A stretch of DNA of 64,000 bases from assembly GCA_020073165.1 (NCBI GenBank), contig JAIQFP010000006.1:1-64000 (forward strand), given 5' to 3'. Shown here piece after piece: positions 18,591-28,373 of the stretch (the stretch's first letter is position 1; each line of letters begins with the position of its first letter). The notes beneath the pieces were generated by a model, which saw nothing but the letters and a program-made list of their open reading frames with translations, was not told the DNA's origin and ran no database searches. This DNA is from Terriglobia bacterium. Lineage in GTDB: Bacteria; Acidobacteriota; Terriglobia; Terriglobales; Acidobacteriaceae. A program made the translations under genes and the position numbers.

Positions 18591-18618
18591 GGTAACGAAT
18601 GGGAATTACCGCGGTAAC
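18591..18618. promoter_or_regulatory. GGTAAC-ATTACC-GGTAAC motif cluster
   Basis: GGTAAC (18591-18596), ATTACC (18605-18610) and GGTAAC (18613-18618) lie in the divergent region between the regulator (starts 18529) and the secreted protein at 18654. The first two form an inverted pair. This is a candidate operator, with no experimental support. Confidence 0.35.
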
Positions 18619-18653
18619 ATGGCAAAATGCAGTTGGAGGGGGACAGGAAGCTC

Positions 18654-19082
18654 ATGAAAATGCATGTTAGGGCGGTAATCAGTGTCGTGGCAGTCCTGCT
18701 CGCGGGCGCATGCCTTGCCCCGGCCCAGACCGCCTACCAGCCGAAGTTTCCCGGGGACCCGGCGCACTCCGATTCGGAAGCCGCCGCCCTGGGCTACATG
18801 CGCACCGTGTTGCGGGCCCAGCGCGAGTACAAGAAGAAGCACGACCACTACGCTCCCACCCTCGCCGACCTGGTCCACACCGGCTCCTTTACCCGCCGGA
18901 TGGTGAATACCGACCGCGGCGATTACACCGTCGGTTTCCGCTCCCACAAGGACGGTTTCGATCTCACCTTGACGCCCAAGCAGCTGGATGCTGAGCATCG
19001 CTCTTTTTATGCTGACGAAGATGGAGTGATTCACGCCGATGAGGAGAAAGCCGCCACCGAGAGTTCACCCCCGGTGAAGTGA
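18654..19082 (+). CDS. Small secreted protein of unknown function
   Basis: 142 residues from the ATG at 18654, three bases after AGGAAGCTC with GGACAGGAAG as ribosome site. Begins MKMHVRAVISVVAVLLAGACLAPAQT, a signal peptide with a possible lipobox (LAGAC). The mature part contains SDSEAAALGYMRTVLRAQREYKKKHDHYAPTLADLV, which resembles the conserved N-terminal region of acidobacterial pilin-like or DUF-type secreted proteins, but without a prepilin cleavage motif. Function not known. Divergent from the LuxR-type regulator and sharing its motif cluster, so it is a possible target. Confidence 0.7.
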   Translation: MKMHVRAVISVVAVLLAGACLAPAQTAYQPKFPGDPAHSDSEAAALGYMRTVLRAQREYKKKHDHYAPTLADLVHTGSFTRRMVNTDRGDYTVGFRSHKDGFDLTLTPKQLDAEHRSFYADEDGVIHADEEKAATESSPPVK

Positions 19083-19099
19083 CCTGACCCATTTCTTGT

Positions 19100-19117
19100 C
19101 GAGGACCGACGTCCTCG
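19100..19117. terminator. Bidirectional hairpin between convergent genes
   Basis: CGAGGAC-CGAC-GTCCTCG, a perfect seven-pair stem in the 47 bases between the ends of two convergent genes. No long T-run follows, so intrinsic termination would be weak. Confidence 0.45.
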
Positions 19118-19129
19118 CCCGTCCCATCG

Positions 19130-19849
19130 CTATTGCCCCGGCTCGATTTCCGCCGCTCTCCCATCGCGATACGTAACCCTGAGCGGCTTCCCTCCGTTCG
19201 GATAGTTTACCGTCTTCACCGCTGGATCGCTCTGCCGCTCCGGCACCCCCATGCCAATCGCAAAGTCCGCTTGCAGTTCATTCATCCCCGGCTTGACTTC
19301 GTGTTTCTCGATCGCCTCCCAAATGTCCGCCGGCCAGTGTTTGTAAAGCTCGTGCGGGTCCTGGATATAGAGGATTTCGTCGGAGTAAATGCGGTAATCG
19401 CTCCCCTGCGCCGAGCCGATGGAGAAGGCATAGCTGCTCCCATCTTTCGCGAACACCGCCATGACCTGCCGCTGCTCTGGGGCGGACGGCGCCACGTTTG
19501 TAATCACGTCCTTGATCTCCAGCTTCTCGATGGGCAGAAGCTGTCCGGCCTCGTGCGCAAAGTCAACCCGATGGCGCGCTTGGTCGTAGCGATAGTAGGT
19601 GTAGCGGTAGCCTTCCTTCACCCAAACCGGCTGCTTGGTAAGTTGCCGCGCCGATTTCAGGTCGTAGGGATGAAGCTTCTTGGGAATCACGTAGTAGTCG
19701 GGATTGAGTGGCGGCGGCTGGTTCTTGGCTTGTTCAATTTTGCTGACCCGACGCTCGTACAGAATGTACGCGGCCCGTACGACGGCGATCCCAATGGCCA
19801 GCGCCAGCACCAACTGGACGGTCTGCTTCACTCCAGGGCTGATCTGCAT
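19130..19849 (-). CDS. Membrane-anchored protein of unknown function
   Basis: 239 residues from ATG 19849 (MQISPGVKQTVQLVLALAIGIAVVRAAYILYERRVSK), giving one N-terminal membrane anchor with the rest probably periplasmic. The soluble part includes PDYYVIPKKLHPYDLKSARQLTKQPVWVKEGYRYTYYRYD and DEILYIQDPHELYKHWPADIWEAIEKHEVKPGMNELQADFAIGMG. The last phrase resembles SmpA/OmlA-type folds, where a lipoprotein domain has GMNE/GMTxxQV followed by a small beta sheet, but this is only a faint likeness. No catalytic motif was seen. The longer upstream frame to 19981 overlaps the intergenic promoter region and is rejected. Confidence 0.65.
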   Translation of the reverse strand: MQISPGVKQTVQLVLALAIGIAVVRAAYILYERRVSKIEQAKNQPPPLNPDYYVIPKKLHPYDLKSARQLTKQPVWVKEGYRYTYYRYDQARHRVDFAHEAGQLLPIEKLEIKDVITNVAPSAPEQRQVMAVFAKDGSSYAFSIGSAQGSDYRIYSDEILYIQDPHELYKHWPADIWEAIEKHEVKPGMNELQADFAIGMGVPERQSDPAVKTVNYPNGGKPLRVTYRDGRAAEIEPGQ

Positions 19850-19999
19850 CCGTTTAACCTTAGCAGAAGCCCGGACCCGCAGGACACCGGATCCACACCT
19901 GAGTTCCGTGCGCTTTTCCCGTTGCCTGTGAGGTAAACTTAGGAGTGGGTTGAGGTACGGCGTGCCCGCTGCTGTCGGCAATTATCTTGAGGAGATACC

Positions 20000-20320
20000 A
20001 TGCCAGCCGTCACTGAGGACGAAGTCTTAACCGCCCTGAAGCAGTGCTACGACCCGGAGATTCCGGTGAATATCGTGGACCTGGGGCTGATTTACGGCGT
20101 CCGCTTCGAATCAACCGCCGACGACAAGCAGGACGTTACCATCGATATGACCTTGACCGCCCAGGGCTGCCCCGCCCACGTCATGATTGGAGAACAGGTG
20201 AAATCTCGCGTGGAACAGTTGCCCGGCGTTCGCAACGCGACGGTCAACGTGGTCTGGAATCCGCCCTGGACTCCCGAGCGTCTGAGCGCGGATGCCAGGA
20301 AGCAACTGGGCATAGACTAA
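20000..20320 (+). CDS. SufT/MIP18-family iron-sulfur assembly factor (DUF59)
   Basis: 106 residues, preceded by GAGGAGA. It carries the DUF59 core: LTALKQCYDPEIPVNIVDLGLIYGV, then TAQGCPAHVMIGEQVKSRVEQLPGVRNATVNVVWNPPW with the conserved Cys in QGCP and the WNPPWTPERLS tail. Bacterial SufT helps mature Fe-S proteins, often when iron is limiting. No other suf gene lies nearby, so it is a stand-alone copy. Convergent with the next minus-strand gene, 51 bases apart. Confidence 0.9.
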   Translation: MPAVTEDEVLTALKQCYDPEIPVNIVDLGLIYGVRFESTADDKQDVTIDMTLTAQGCPAHVMIGEQVKSRVEQLPGVRNATVNVVWNPPWTPERLSADARKQLGID

Positions 20321-20371
20321 CCGCCCGTGTGGCCGGGCACGTCCACCCCCTAGCGTCCTCTGTGGCTTTCG

Positions 20372-20653
20372 TTACCAGGAACCCATTTCATCCAGCGCCG
20401 CCCGTCCCCGCTGCTCGGCGTACCTCGCTAGACGCTCCCCGGCGCGGGACGCGACGTCCACAAATCGCGTGCCCCGCTCCACATACTCCGGCAAGCTCTC
20501 CCGGAACCTGGCAAACTCCTCCGGATACTCCGACGCCAGCGTCGCCAGCCCGACCCCGGCAAAAATGATACCCGCAGGCCACTTGCGCTTCAGAAACAGC
20601 ACAGCGCTCGCTCCCACCGAAGCCGCGAGCAGCACCCGTTTCCAGTTTTCCAT
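20372..20653 (-). CDS. Small membrane protein of unknown function
   Basis: 93 residues. A hydrophobic N-terminal half (VLLAASVGASAVLFLKRKWPAGIIFAGVGLATLASEYPEEF) forms one or two membrane helices, and the C-terminal half is amphipathic and charged (RFRESLPEYVERGTRFVDVASRAGERLARYAEQRGRAALDE). It could be a short coiled membrane-associated helix. No family recognised. Start ATG at 20653. Confidence 0.6.
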   Translation of the reverse strand: MENWKRVLLAASVGASAVLFLKRKWPAGIIFAGVGLATLASEYPEEFARFRESLPEYVERGTRFVDVASRAGERLARYAEQRGRAALDEMGSW

Positions 20654-20736
20654 TCCCAGCCTCCGCTCACAGGAATTATAAAAGAGTGCTCAAGCTCCCT
20701 GGCTGTTACCATCGCGGATTCTCGTCGGAGGCCTTA

Positions 20737-21894
20737 ATGCTGAAGTCTCGCTATGCTGCGTTATTTTCTGTCGTGATCCTGTTCCTCAGCCTGGCACCCG
20801 CCCAGACCAAACCCCGCGCCCGCGACCTCGGAGTTCCCTTCGATGGCACCCCAGGCCCGCTTAACGCAATCACCGACGTAAAAGGGGTGGAGGTCGGGCA
20901 CACCACGCTGATATCAGGCGAAGGTCCGCTCAAAGTCGGCGTTGGCCCGGTGCGCACCGGCGTGACCGCCGTCCTCCCCCGGGGCAAAGACTCTCACGAC
21001 GCCGTATTCGCCGCCTGGTTCACCCTGAACGGCAATGGCGAGATGACCGGAACCACCTGGGTGGAGGATTCGGGATTCCTGGACGGGCCAGTAATGATCA
21101 CCAATACCCACAGCGTCGGTGTGGTGCGTGACGCGATCATTGCCTGGAAGGTGAAGCGCGGCACGCAAGATATGGAGGGCTACTGGTGGTCGCTGCCGGT
21201 GGTCGCCGAGACCTGGGACGGGTGGCTGAACGACATCAACGGTTTCCACGTCAAACCCGAGCACGTGTTCCACGCCCTTGACTCCGCGCATGCCGGGCCG
21301 GTCGAGGAAGGCAGCGTCGGCGGCGGTACCGGCATGGTCTGCAACGAATTCAAGGGCGGGATCGGGACCGCCTCGCGGGTGCTCAATGCCCGCCAGGGTG
21401 GCTACACTGTTGGCGTCCTGGTGCAGTGCAACTATGGAGAGCGCTCGCAGTTGCGCATTGCTGGCGTGCCCGTGGGCAAAGAGATTCCGGAACACCCGGC
21501 CTACGGAACGGACACCGGGTCCATCATTGTGGTCGTCGCCACCGATGCTCCTCTGATCCCCACCCAGCTCAAACGGGTGGCCAGACGCGTGTCGCTAGGA
21601 TTGGGCCGGAATGGCAGCTATTCGGGCGACGGCTCGGGAGACATATTTATCGCTTTTTCCACTGCAAACCCCGGCGCCATCAGCGCCAAAGGTCCACATC
21701 CCATCAGCATGCTGCCCAACGATGACCTCGACCCCATCTTCCTGGCCACTGTGCAAGCAACCGAAGAAGCTGTGGTGAATGCGATGATCGCCGCCGAAAC
21801 CATGACCGGAGCCAATAACCGGACTGTCATCGCCCTGCCCCATGACCGCCTGCGCGAGGTGTTGAAGAAATACAACCGGCTCAGCGCGCCGTAG
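20737..21894 (+). CDS. DmpA/P1-family (S58) aminopeptidase, secreted
   Basis: 385 residues from ATG 20737 with CGGAG seven bases upstream; begins MLKSRYAALFSVVILFLSLAPAQT, a signal peptide. Family S58 enzymes self-cleave before a Ser that becomes the N-terminal nucleophile; here the likely site is the Gly-Ser in GPVEEGSVGGGTGMVCNEFKGGIGT. Other family signatures are RARDLGVPFDGTPGPLNAITDVKGVEVGHTTL, GNGEMTGTTWVEDSG, ITNTHSVGVVRDAII and the NGSYSGDGSGDIFIAFST segment. DmpA releases N-terminal L- or D-residues and beta-peptides. Periplasmic or extracellular peptide use is inferred. Confidence 0.92.
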   Translation: MLKSRYAALFSVVILFLSLAPAQTKPRARDLGVPFDGTPGPLNAITDVKGVEVGHTTLISGEGPLKVGVGPVRTGVTAVLPRGKDSHDAVFAAWFTLNGNGEMTGTTWVEDSGFLDGPVMITNTHSVGVVRDAIIAWKVKRGTQDMEGYWWSLPVVAETWDGWLNDINGFHVKPEHVFHALDSAHAGPVEEGSVGGGTGMVCNEFKGGIGTASRVLNARQGGYTVGVLVQCNYGERSQLRIAGVPVGKEIPEHPAYGTDTGSIIVVVATDAPLIPTQLKRVARRVSLGLGRNGSYSGDGSGDIFIAFSTANPGAISAKGPHPISMLPNDDLDPIFLATVQATEEAVVNAMIAAETMTGANNRTVIALPHDRLREVLKKYNRLSAP

Positions 21895-21934
21895 GCGGCC
21901 TCGCTGTCCGGGTTGGCCTGTCCCCGAATATGAA

Positions 21935-21962
21935 GCGGCCAGGGAGCCCTCTCCCTGGCCGC
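21935..21962. terminator. Strong hairpin between convergent genes
   Basis: GCGGCCAGGGAG-CCCT-CTCCCTGGCCGC, a perfect 12-pair stem between the ends of the DmpA-type peptidase and the large secreted protein. It is placed as a shared bidirectional terminator, although neither side has a T-run. Confidence 0.6.
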
Positions 21963-21989
21963 CAGCCGGACTATGTTAGGAGTTGCAGC

Positions 21990-23840
21990 CTACTGCAGCG
22001 CCGACTGCGTCAGCTTGACCGCGCAGCGCGCGTTATTGCAGGTACCCACTGTTACCGTGGTGAGCGTGCTGAAGTACACGCTGGAGGCTTGCGCCGCTGC
22101 GCTGTTGTTATCAATGATCGTGCCGCTGACCCCACCTGGGTAGTTCACGAAATTCAGCGCCGCCGTCACCACACCCGTGCTGATGTCGTTGGTAATGATG
22201 TAGCCGTTGGCGGGATCCACCAGACCACTGATCAAAAGGTCATGGTGCCCCACAATCCCTCCCAGGTTGAGGTTCGGATTGTAAAACTCGTTATACGGAG
22301 TACAGGCCACACCCGCCGTGGCAATACGCTGCAGCGCCCCACTCGGAGTCGAATTCATCTCCGGGTACGAGGTAAAACCAATCCAGTAGTGATACGGGGT
22401 CGTGTCCGCGGGCCCGGTGCCGCACAAGAACAAGTGGCCAGTGGTCGGCGTAGTCCCCCAATAGTTGTTGTCAAACGCGCCGCTATGGAGATCAACGCTG
22501 CCAGCGCCGAGGCCCACCCCGCCTCGTCCCACATGCACGCGTACCAGGCCCGTCAGGTCCTGGTTCATCTGGGCCACCACCGCGCTGGCGCCGGCCGTCC
22601 CGTCATTGCCGGAAAAAACGAAGACTTTCTGGCTGGTGCCGCTGGCATCCAGGATTATCGAATCGGGTATGCCAAACGCGCCTCCGCTGGCGGTGCACGG
22701 ACTTGGGGTGCCCGTGCGTCCGGGGGGATTCGTAGTGGTGCAACCGCCACCGCCGATCATGATTGGCCCGGCAAACAGGGTGGGGGGCGATGTGTTCGCC
22801 TGAATCACCCACACCTCACCCAATTGGTCGCCCACGAACAGCCTTCCGTAGGGGCTGTTGTAGACTGGGCCGTTCGGCCTGGGGGTGGCTCCACCGGTGC
22901 CCGCAACCGGAAGCGTGAATGTCCAATCCACGGTGGGATTGGCGTTCAGCGCACATTTGAATACACAACTGATACGGTAGATCTTGCCGTCATCGCTGGC
23001 AACGAATCCCTTGTCGGTAGCATAGTCCACCCAGGGAGAAGCGAAGGTTGCTGTGGCTGTAGGGGAGAAGATTAGCGTCTTCAAGCAGTTACTGGCAGCG
23101 GTGCAGCCTGGGGGTGCGATGGGAGTCCTGGCCCGGTTCACTGTCCCCTGTGCCGCCACCCAGGTCAGCACGTGAAACCGCGCCGAGGTGGCTCCACTCT
23201 CCACATACGCGATTTTCTTGCCATCCAGCGAAATCACGGCTGCCGTCAACACCGCGCCACCCGCTACCGTCGTCCCGTTGTATGCCCAGTTGACGGCGGG
23301 CGCGGCGCCGCATAGGCCCGGGGGGTTGCCGCTGTAAAGCCGGTTGATTCCAACCAGATTGGCTTGGCCATTGTTGACGCCCGCCACATTCAAAGGGAAC
23401 ACTACGAAGTCGTTAGTGCAATCCGGCGCGCCGTTCACATCGAAGCTGTACTTGGCAGGAAACATGTTCCTGGCCACGTTGCCGTTGCCCAGGTTCACAC
23501 TCCAATCAATCTTGATGTTCTTTCGATCCGTGCCACCCCCGCCATCGATGCGTTGTCGGGTAAGCGGCCCCAGTGGCCCCGACGGCGGTCCATTCGGGTC
23601 GTCGCGGCGAATGTTGACCAGGTTACGGTCCGCCAATTGGAAAAGAATGCGCGGCTCCGCTTGGGCGGCGCGCAAGTTCTCCGCATCCACCCCGCCACTG
23701 ATGATGACATGGTTGGAGGTCCAGTCCAGAACTCGCCCCACGTGCCCCTGCGGAAGCTGGCGCGGTTGCTGGGCCGCGGCAGCTACCATCCAACTCAACA
23801 CGAAAACTACCATTTGCACGTGACGTACCCCAAAGAACAT
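21990..23840 (-). CDS. Large secreted protein, probable beta-propeller-like
   Basis: 616 residues from ATG 23840, preceded by GAGGT. Signal peptide MFFGVRHVQMVVFVLSWMVAAAAQ. The remainder is rich in Gly, Asn and Thr with repeated blocks: ISLDGKKIAYVESGA, SPWVDYATDKGFVASDDGKIYRI, GPVYNSPYGRLFVGDQLGEVWVI and GYIITNDISTGVVTAAL. These recall PQQ/WD-like propeller blades, but no firm assignment can be made. About ten Cys residues suggest extracytoplasmic disulfides. No catalytic residues recognised. Downstream (minus-strand sense) is the 12-pair hairpin; upstream lies a GTTACC/GGTAAC pair. Confidence 0.72.
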   Translation of the reverse strand: MFFGVRHVQMVVFVLSWMVAAAAQQPRQLPQGHVGRVLDWTSNHVIISGGVDAENLRAAQAEPRILFQLADRNLVNIRRDDPNGPPSGPLGPLTRQRIDGGGGTDRKNIKIDWSVNLGNGNVARNMFPAKYSFDVNGAPDCTNDFVVFPLNVAGVNNGQANLVGINRLYSGNPPGLCGAAPAVNWAYNGTTVAGGAVLTAAVISLDGKKIAYVESGATSARFHVLTWVAAQGTVNRARTPIAPPGCTAASNCLKTLIFSPTATATFASPWVDYATDKGFVASDDGKIYRISCVFKCALNANPTVDWTFTLPVAGTGGATPRPNGPVYNSPYGRLFVGDQLGEVWVIQANTSPPTLFAGPIMIGGGGCTTTNPPGRTGTPSPCTASGGAFGIPDSIILDASGTSQKVFVFSGNDGTAGASAVVAQMNQDLTGLVRVHVGRGGVGLGAGSVDLHSGAFDNNYWGTTPTTGHLFLCGTGPADTTPYHYWIGFTSYPEMNSTPSGALQRIATAGVACTPYNEFYNPNLNLGGIVGHHDLLISGLVDPANGYIITNDISTGVVTAALNFVNYPGGVSGTIIDNNSAAAQASSVYFSTLTTVTVGTCNNARCAVKLTQSALQ

Positions 23841-23914
23841 AGGACCTCGCTGGACCACAAGGATTTGCTATTCCAATATTAGATAATTCTAAGGCGGGTC
23901 GCGTGCGGGTCTTC

Positions 23915-23949
23915 GTTACCAAAAGGCGGCACGTATTCACTTAGGTAAC
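23915..23949. promoter_or_regulatory. GTTACC...GGTAAC inverted pair
   Basis: GTTACC (23915-23920) and GGTAAC (23944-23949) form an inverted pair about 75-110 bases upstream of the secreted protein starting at 23840. Same motif family as at 18591, 50020 and 51223. Candidate operator only. Confidence 0.3.
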
Positions 23950-24041
23950 TGCCCCCATGGTACGTCTGTACCCGCAGGGTTCATGGCGAGACTGAGAACA
24001 GAGCGGTTCCCAAGTGCTGGGTGCAGGGTACTCGCCCCCTG

Positions 24042-25337
24042 CTAGACGTGCGCTGGTTGTGCCACTTCCTGCAGCGCCACGGCGAAGGCGCCGAGCGCTT
24101 GATCGATCTGCTGACGGGTGATGATCAATGGCGGCTGAAAGCGGATCACGTTTCCGTAAACCCCGCCCACTCCCACCAGCACTCCTTGGCGAAGCAAGGC
24201 ATCGCGAATCGCTTCCGCTTCTGACGTTGCCGGCGTGAGCTGCTCATCTTTCACCAACTCGACGCCGATCATCAGGCCCGTGCCACGCACCTCTCCGATG
24301 AGCGAGTTGTGCCTTTGCAGTTCGCGCAGCTTGGCCATGGCGTAGTTGCCGGTCTCCGCTGCGCGTGCCGGGAGATGCTCCTTCTCCAGAAACTCGATGT
24401 TGGCCAGCGCCGCTGCGCAGGAGATAGGATTGCCACCGAACGTTGATAGATGGTCGCCGGGTTTGAATGCCGCCGCGATCTCCAGCCTGGTGGTAAACGC
24501 GCTCAGCGGGAAACCGTCGGCAATCCCCTTCGCGGTAACCAGGATGTCGGGTTCCACTCCGTAGTACTCGATGGCAAACATCTTGCCGCAGCGTCCAAAG
24601 CCGGACTGTACCTCATCGGCGATGAAGAGAATCCCGTGCTGGTCGAGGATCTTCTTGACCTCTTTGAAGTAGTTCGGCGGCGGAACGATGATGCCGCCCT
24701 CACCCATCACCGGCTCAGCAATGAACGCAGCTACATCCCCGGACGTAGTGAAACGGATGACGTCTTCGATTGCCCGGGCGCACTGCCGGCCGCATTCTTC
24801 TGGATCGCTCCGCCATTGCGAGCGGTAAGCGTACGGCGCCGGAGCAAAGGTCACACCCGAAGCATAGGGACCGCCGCGCTTCTTGCGTCCCATGTTGCCG
24901 GTCACGCTGAGCGCGCCCCAGGAGCGTCCATGAAAGCTGGCGTGCAGCGCGATGAATTCGTGCTTGCCGGTGTACAGGCGTGCGAGCTTCAGTGCGCCTT
25001 CAATGGCTTCCGCACCGCCGTTGCCGAAGAAAGTCTTGGTCAAACCGCGCGGGGCAATGTGTGCCAACTTCTCTGCCAGGTCCGCCACCGGTTGCACGTG
25101 ATAGATGTACGAGGAGCAGTGGACCAACTTCTCCATCTGCGCCTTGGCGGCGGCGATGACCTGCGGGTTGCAGTGACCGGCGTTCACGACCGAAATGCCA
25201 GCGAAGCAGTCGAGGTATTCACGGCCGTTGACGTCGGTGACAGTCACCCCGCTGGCGTGATCGATGACGATCGGTACCACTGACTTCATGAAGCCCGTCA
25301 TCACGTAGTCTTTGTACTTCTGAATCGTATCCGCCAT
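24042..25337 (-). CDS. Class-III PLP aminotransferase (GABA/beta-alanine type)
   Basis: 431 residues of the ornithine/GABA aminotransferase family. The PLP Lys lies in ILVTAKGIADGFPLSAF, with the cofactor Asp in ILFIADEVQSGFGR, the phosphate-binding FFGNGGAEAIEGALKLAR and FHGRSWGALSVTGN. The family moves an omega-amino group from GABA, 5-aminovalerate, beta-alanine or ornithine to a keto acid. It is the last minus-strand gene of the polyamine block and lies close to a CoA-acylating malonate-semialdehyde-type dehydrogenase. A beta-alanine or omega-amino-acid:pyruvate role is therefore plausible but unproven. Second of three class-III aminotransferases here when counted from the permease. Confidence 0.87.
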   Translation of the reverse strand: MADTIQKYKDYVMTGFMKSVVPIVIDHASGVTVTDVNGREYLDCFAGISVVNAGHCNPQVIAAAKAQMEKLVHCSSYIYHVQPVADLAEKLAHIAPRGLTKTFFGNGGAEAIEGALKLARLYTGKHEFIALHASFHGRSWGALSVTGNMGRKKRGGPYASGVTFAPAPYAYRSQWRSDPEECGRQCARAIEDVIRFTTSGDVAAFIAEPVMGEGGIIVPPPNYFKEVKKILDQHGILFIADEVQSGFGRCGKMFAIEYYGVEPDILVTAKGIADGFPLSAFTTRLEIAAAFKPGDHLSTFGGNPISCAAALANIEFLEKEHLPARAAETGNYAMAKLRELQRHNSLIGEVRGTGLMIGVELVKDEQLTPATSEAEAIRDALLRQGVLVGVGGVYGNVIRFQPPLIITRQQIDQALGAFAVALQEVAQPAHV

Positions 25338-25355
25338 GAGTAACCTTCCCCTTTT

Positions 25356-25420
25356 GTCATCCTGAGCGGAGCGTGAAGTCCAGCGAAGCGGACTTCATGC
25401 GGAGTCGAAGGACCCCGACG
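25356..25420. repeat. GTCATCC...CGAAGGACC dispersed hairpin repeat, copy 1
   Basis: Starts GTCATCCTGAGCG and ends GTCGAAGGACCCC. Inside is a perfect stem GAAGTCC-AGCGAAGC-GGACTTC. Related copies at 52057 and 54443 keep the outer sequence but have different inner stems. It lies in the gap between two minus-strand genes. Confidence 0.6.
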
Positions 25421-25470
25421 CTGCCCGTATCCACCGGTGCCGTACTAAGGCATTCTCCCTGAAATGTCGC

Positions 25471-26961
25471 TCAGAACTTCCGCGAGTGCTCCTTCGCCCA
25501 GCGCTCGATCACAACTTTCTTCTCGGTGTAGAACTCGACCGCGTCGCGTCCCTGCCCATGCATGATGCCGAAAAAGCTGTCTTTCCATCCGCTGAACGGA
25601 AAGTACGCCATGGGAGCCGCCACGCCGATGTTGATACCGATATTCCCTGCCGGTGCCTCGTAGCGGAAGCGCCGCGCCGCTGAGCCACTCGAAGTAAACA
25701 GCGAAGCCTGGTTGCCGTATGCGCTGCGTTCGAGAAACGCCATCGCTTCGTCCATGTCGCTCGCGTGCACCAGGCTTAGGACGGGGCCGAAGATTTCGGT
25801 ATCGGCCAATTCGCTCGCAGCCGACACGCCGTCCAGCACCGTCGGCTTCACGAAGTTGCCGGCCTCGTGTCTCGAAATCCGGGCGCCGCGCCCGTCGAGC
25901 AGCACCTTGGCTCCCTGTTTCTCGCCGACGCCAATCAGCGACTCGATCCGCGACTTGCTCTGCGGAGTAATCACTGGCCCCATCTGCACACCTTCGTCAA
26001 GACCGTTGCCCACGGGGAGTTTGGCCGCCGCGTCGGTGATGGAGTCGCGAAATGTCTTCTGTGCCGCTCCCACCGTAACCGCCACTGACACCGCGAGGCA
26101 GCGCTGGCCTGCACACCCAAATGCGCTATCCGAGATGATCTGGGTCGCCATCTGCATGTCGGCGTCGGGGAGAATGATGACGTGGTTCTTGGCGCCGCCC
26201 TGGCACTGTGCCCGCTTGCCATTGGCTCCAGCCCGCGCGTACACGTACTTGGCCACTGGGGTTGAGCCTACGAAGCTGATGGCTCGCACTTTGGGATGAT
26301 CCAACAACGCGTCCACCGCAGCTTTGCCGCCATTCACCAGGTTCACTACGCCTTTGGGCAGCCCACATTGTTCAAGCAACTCAAACGCCCGTCGCATGGT
26401 GAGCGGCACGCGCTCCGATGGCTTCAGGATGAAGGTGTTGCCGCAGGCAATGGCGTAAGGCAGAAACCAGAACGGAATCATCCCCGGAAAATTGAACGGC
26501 GTGATCGCCGCCACCACACCCAGCGGCTGGCGAATCATGGTCTCGTCAATGCCGCGCGCCACATCTTCCAGGTTGTAGCCCTGCATCATCATCGGCATGC
26601 CGCATGCGACCTCAACATTCTCAATCGCCCGGCGCAACTCAGCCTTGCCCTCAACAAAAGTCTTGCCGTTTTCCTGGGTGATAATGCGGCCCAACTCGTC
26701 AACGTGCTCTTCGAGAAGCTGCTTCAGCTTGAACAGCGGCTGGATACGGTCTTCAGGAGGCGTGCGCCGCCAATCGGGATAAGCGGCCGCAGCAGCCTCG
26801 ATGGCCCGACCGACTTCGGCGCCGTCAGCCAGCGGTACCCGTGCCAGGACCTCGCCCGTGGCGGGATTGACGACGTCCTGCCAGTCCGCGGCGCGCGACT
26901 CGGCCCATTGTCCGTTGATGTAATTCGTGAGCTTGGTAGCGGCTGGAGTAGCGACGGTCAT
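25471..26961 (-). CDS. mmsA: CoA-acylating (methyl)malonate-semialdehyde dehydrogenase
   Basis: Converts malonate or methylmalonate semialdehyde with CoA and NAD to acetyl- or propionyl-CoA and CO2. 496 residues from ATG 26961 ([19 protein letters not shown]), with AGGAG just upstream; the longer frame to 27087 has a non-family extension. MMSDH features are visible: [44 protein letters not shown] and the catalytic Cys in [15 protein letters not shown]. Also [27 protein letters not shown]. Beside omega-aminotransferases it is the likely exit for beta-alanine carbon into acetyl-CoA, analogous to IolA and Bauc. A small CGCCCC/GGGGCG hairpin lies upstream at 26982-26997. Confidence 0.92.
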   Translation of the reverse strand: MTVATPAATKLTNYINGQWAESRAADWQDVVNPATGEVLARVPLADGAEVGRAIEAAAAAYPDWRRTPPEDRIQPLFKLKQLLEEHVDELGRIITQENGKTFVEGKAELRRAIENVEVACGMPMMMQGYNLEDVARGIDETMIRQPLGVVAAITPFNFPGMIPFWFLPYAIACGNTFILKPSERVPLTMRRAFELLEQCGLPKGVVNLVNGGKAAVDALLDHPKVRAISFVGSTPVAKYVYARAGANGKRAQCQGGAKNHVIILPDADMQMATQIISDSAFGCAGQRCLAVSVAVTVGAAQKTFRDSITDAAAKLPVGNGLDEGVQMGPVITPQSKSRIESLIGVGEKQGAKVLLDGRGARISRHEAGNFVKPTVLDGVSAASELADTEIFGPVLSLVHASDMDEAMAFLERSAYGNQASLFTSSGSAARRFRYEAPAGNIGINIGVAAPMAYFPFSGWKDSFFGIMHGQGRDAVEFYTEKKVVIERWAKEHSRKF

Positions 26962-27007
26962 TTGGCTCCTTAGAATTCTCAGACGCCCCTCCGGGGCGGG
27001 AGACGAG

Positions 27008-28372
27008 TTACGCTGGTTGAGCGGCCAGCGCGCCTTTCTTCTCTGCCACTTGCGCCAGCGCCGCTTCCAGCACAGCCAGCCCTTCATCCATCTGCGCGTC
27101 CGTGATCACCAGCGGTACCAACAGACGAATCACGTTCCCGTACGATCCCGCCGTGATGGTCACCAGCCCGTGCTCATAGCAATACTGCGAGACCTGCTTG
27201 GTCTCTTCGTCCGCCGGCTGCCGCGTCTCCCGCGAGCGCACCAGTTCGAGCGCCTGCATCGCGCCCAGGCCGCGCACTTCCCCCACGAGCTCCCAACGGC
27301 TCTGCCACTGCTCCGCGCGTTCGCGGAAGCGGTCGCCCAACTCGTTAGCACGAGCCGCCAGATTGTCCCTCTGGATCATGTCAATCACTGCCAGCGCTGC
27401 TTCGCACGCCAGCGGATTGCCACCGAAGGTTCCGCCTAGGCCGCCCACCCCCGGCGCATCCATGATCTCGGCCCGTCCGGTCACCGCCGCCAGCGGCAGG
27501 CCACCGCTTAGCGACTTGGCGGTGACGATGATGTCCGGGGTAAACGCGAAGCGATCACAGGCAAACATCGCACCGGCACGCCCGAATCCGGTCTGCACCT
27601 CGTCGGCGATCAGCAGGATGCGGTGCTTATGGCAGATCTCAGCCAAAATGGTGAAGAACTCCGCCGGCGGCGTGATGAAGCCGCCCTCACCCATGATCGG
27701 CTCGACAATGACCGCTGCCACCGACTCCGCCGCCACCACCCGCTTGAAGGCATCCTCGATGTGCTTGGCGCAGTGCATCTGGCACGCCGGATACTCCAGC
27801 TTGTACGAACACCGAAAGCAATAGGCAAAAGGGACGCGATACACATCGCCCGGAAACGGCTCAAACCCCGCCTTGTAGGGATGCGTTTTGCTGGTCACCG
27901 CCATCGCCATGTAGGTGCGGCCGTGAAAAGCATCTTCGAAGCAGAGAATCGCCGGCCGCTTGGTGTAACAGCGCGCAATCTTGATGGCGTTCTCCACGGC
28001 CTCCGCGCCCGAGTTGACCAAGAGCGTCTTCTTGGCAAACCGTCCCGGCGTGAGCATGTTCAGGCGCTCGGCCAGATGCACGTAGCTCTCGTACGGCAGC
28101 ACGTTGAAGCTGGTATGCAGAAAGCGGTCGAGCTGGCGCCGCACCGCGTCGACTACGTCGGGCGCGCGATGCCCGGTGTTAACGCAGCCGATACCGCCGG
28201 CAAAGTCGATCAGGCGGTTGCCGTCCACGTCTTCGACCACCGCGCCTTCGGCTTTGGCGACAAACACCGGTGTGGCGTGGAACGCACCCTGCACCACGGC
28301 TGCATTGCGCCGCTGCATCAGTTCCTGCGAGCGCGGTCCGGGAATGGAAGTGCGAAGTTGAATCGTTGCCAT
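27008..28372 (-). CDS. 4-aminobutyrate aminotransferase (GabT-like)
   Basis: 454 residues from ATG 28372, one base after the stop of the dehydrogenase upstream, so tightly coupled. Class-III fold signatures are complete: [56 protein letters not shown], the PLP Lys in [18 protein letters not shown] and [16 protein letters not shown] four-Cys insertion, [17 protein letters not shown] (about residues 188-204), is a feature of one GABA/5-aminovalerate aminotransferase group and may bind metal. The expected reaction is GABA plus 2-oxoglutarate to succinate semialdehyde plus glutamate. Confidence 0.9.
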   Translation of the reverse strand: MATIQLRTSIPGPRSQELMQRRNAAVVQGAFHATPVFVAKAEGAVVEDVDGNRLIDFAGGIGCVNTGHRAPDVVDAVRRQLDRFLHTSFNVLPYESYVHLAERLNMLTPGRFAKKTLLVNSGAEAVENAIKIARCYTKRPAILCFEDAFHGRTYMAMAVTSKTHPYKAGFEPFPGDVYRVPFAYCFRCSYKLEYPACQMHCAKHIEDAFKRVVAAESVAAVIVEPIMGEGGFITPPAEFFTILAEICHKHRILLIADEVQTGFGRAGAMFACDRFAFTPDIIVTAKSLSGGLPLAAVTGRAEIMDAPGVGGLGGTFGGNPLACEAALAVIDMIQRDNLAARANELGDRFRERAEQWQSRWELVGEVRGLGAMQALELVRSRETRQPADEETKQVSQYCYEHGLVTITAGSYGNVIRLLVPLVITDAQMDEGLAVLEAALAQVAEKKGALAAQPA

Positions 28373-28373
28373 C

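Noticed and set aside
21930-23075. 381-residue plus-strand frame opposite the secreted protein
   Set aside because: Arg-, His- and Gly-rich with no family; the minus-strand gene has a signal peptide and a ribosome site.
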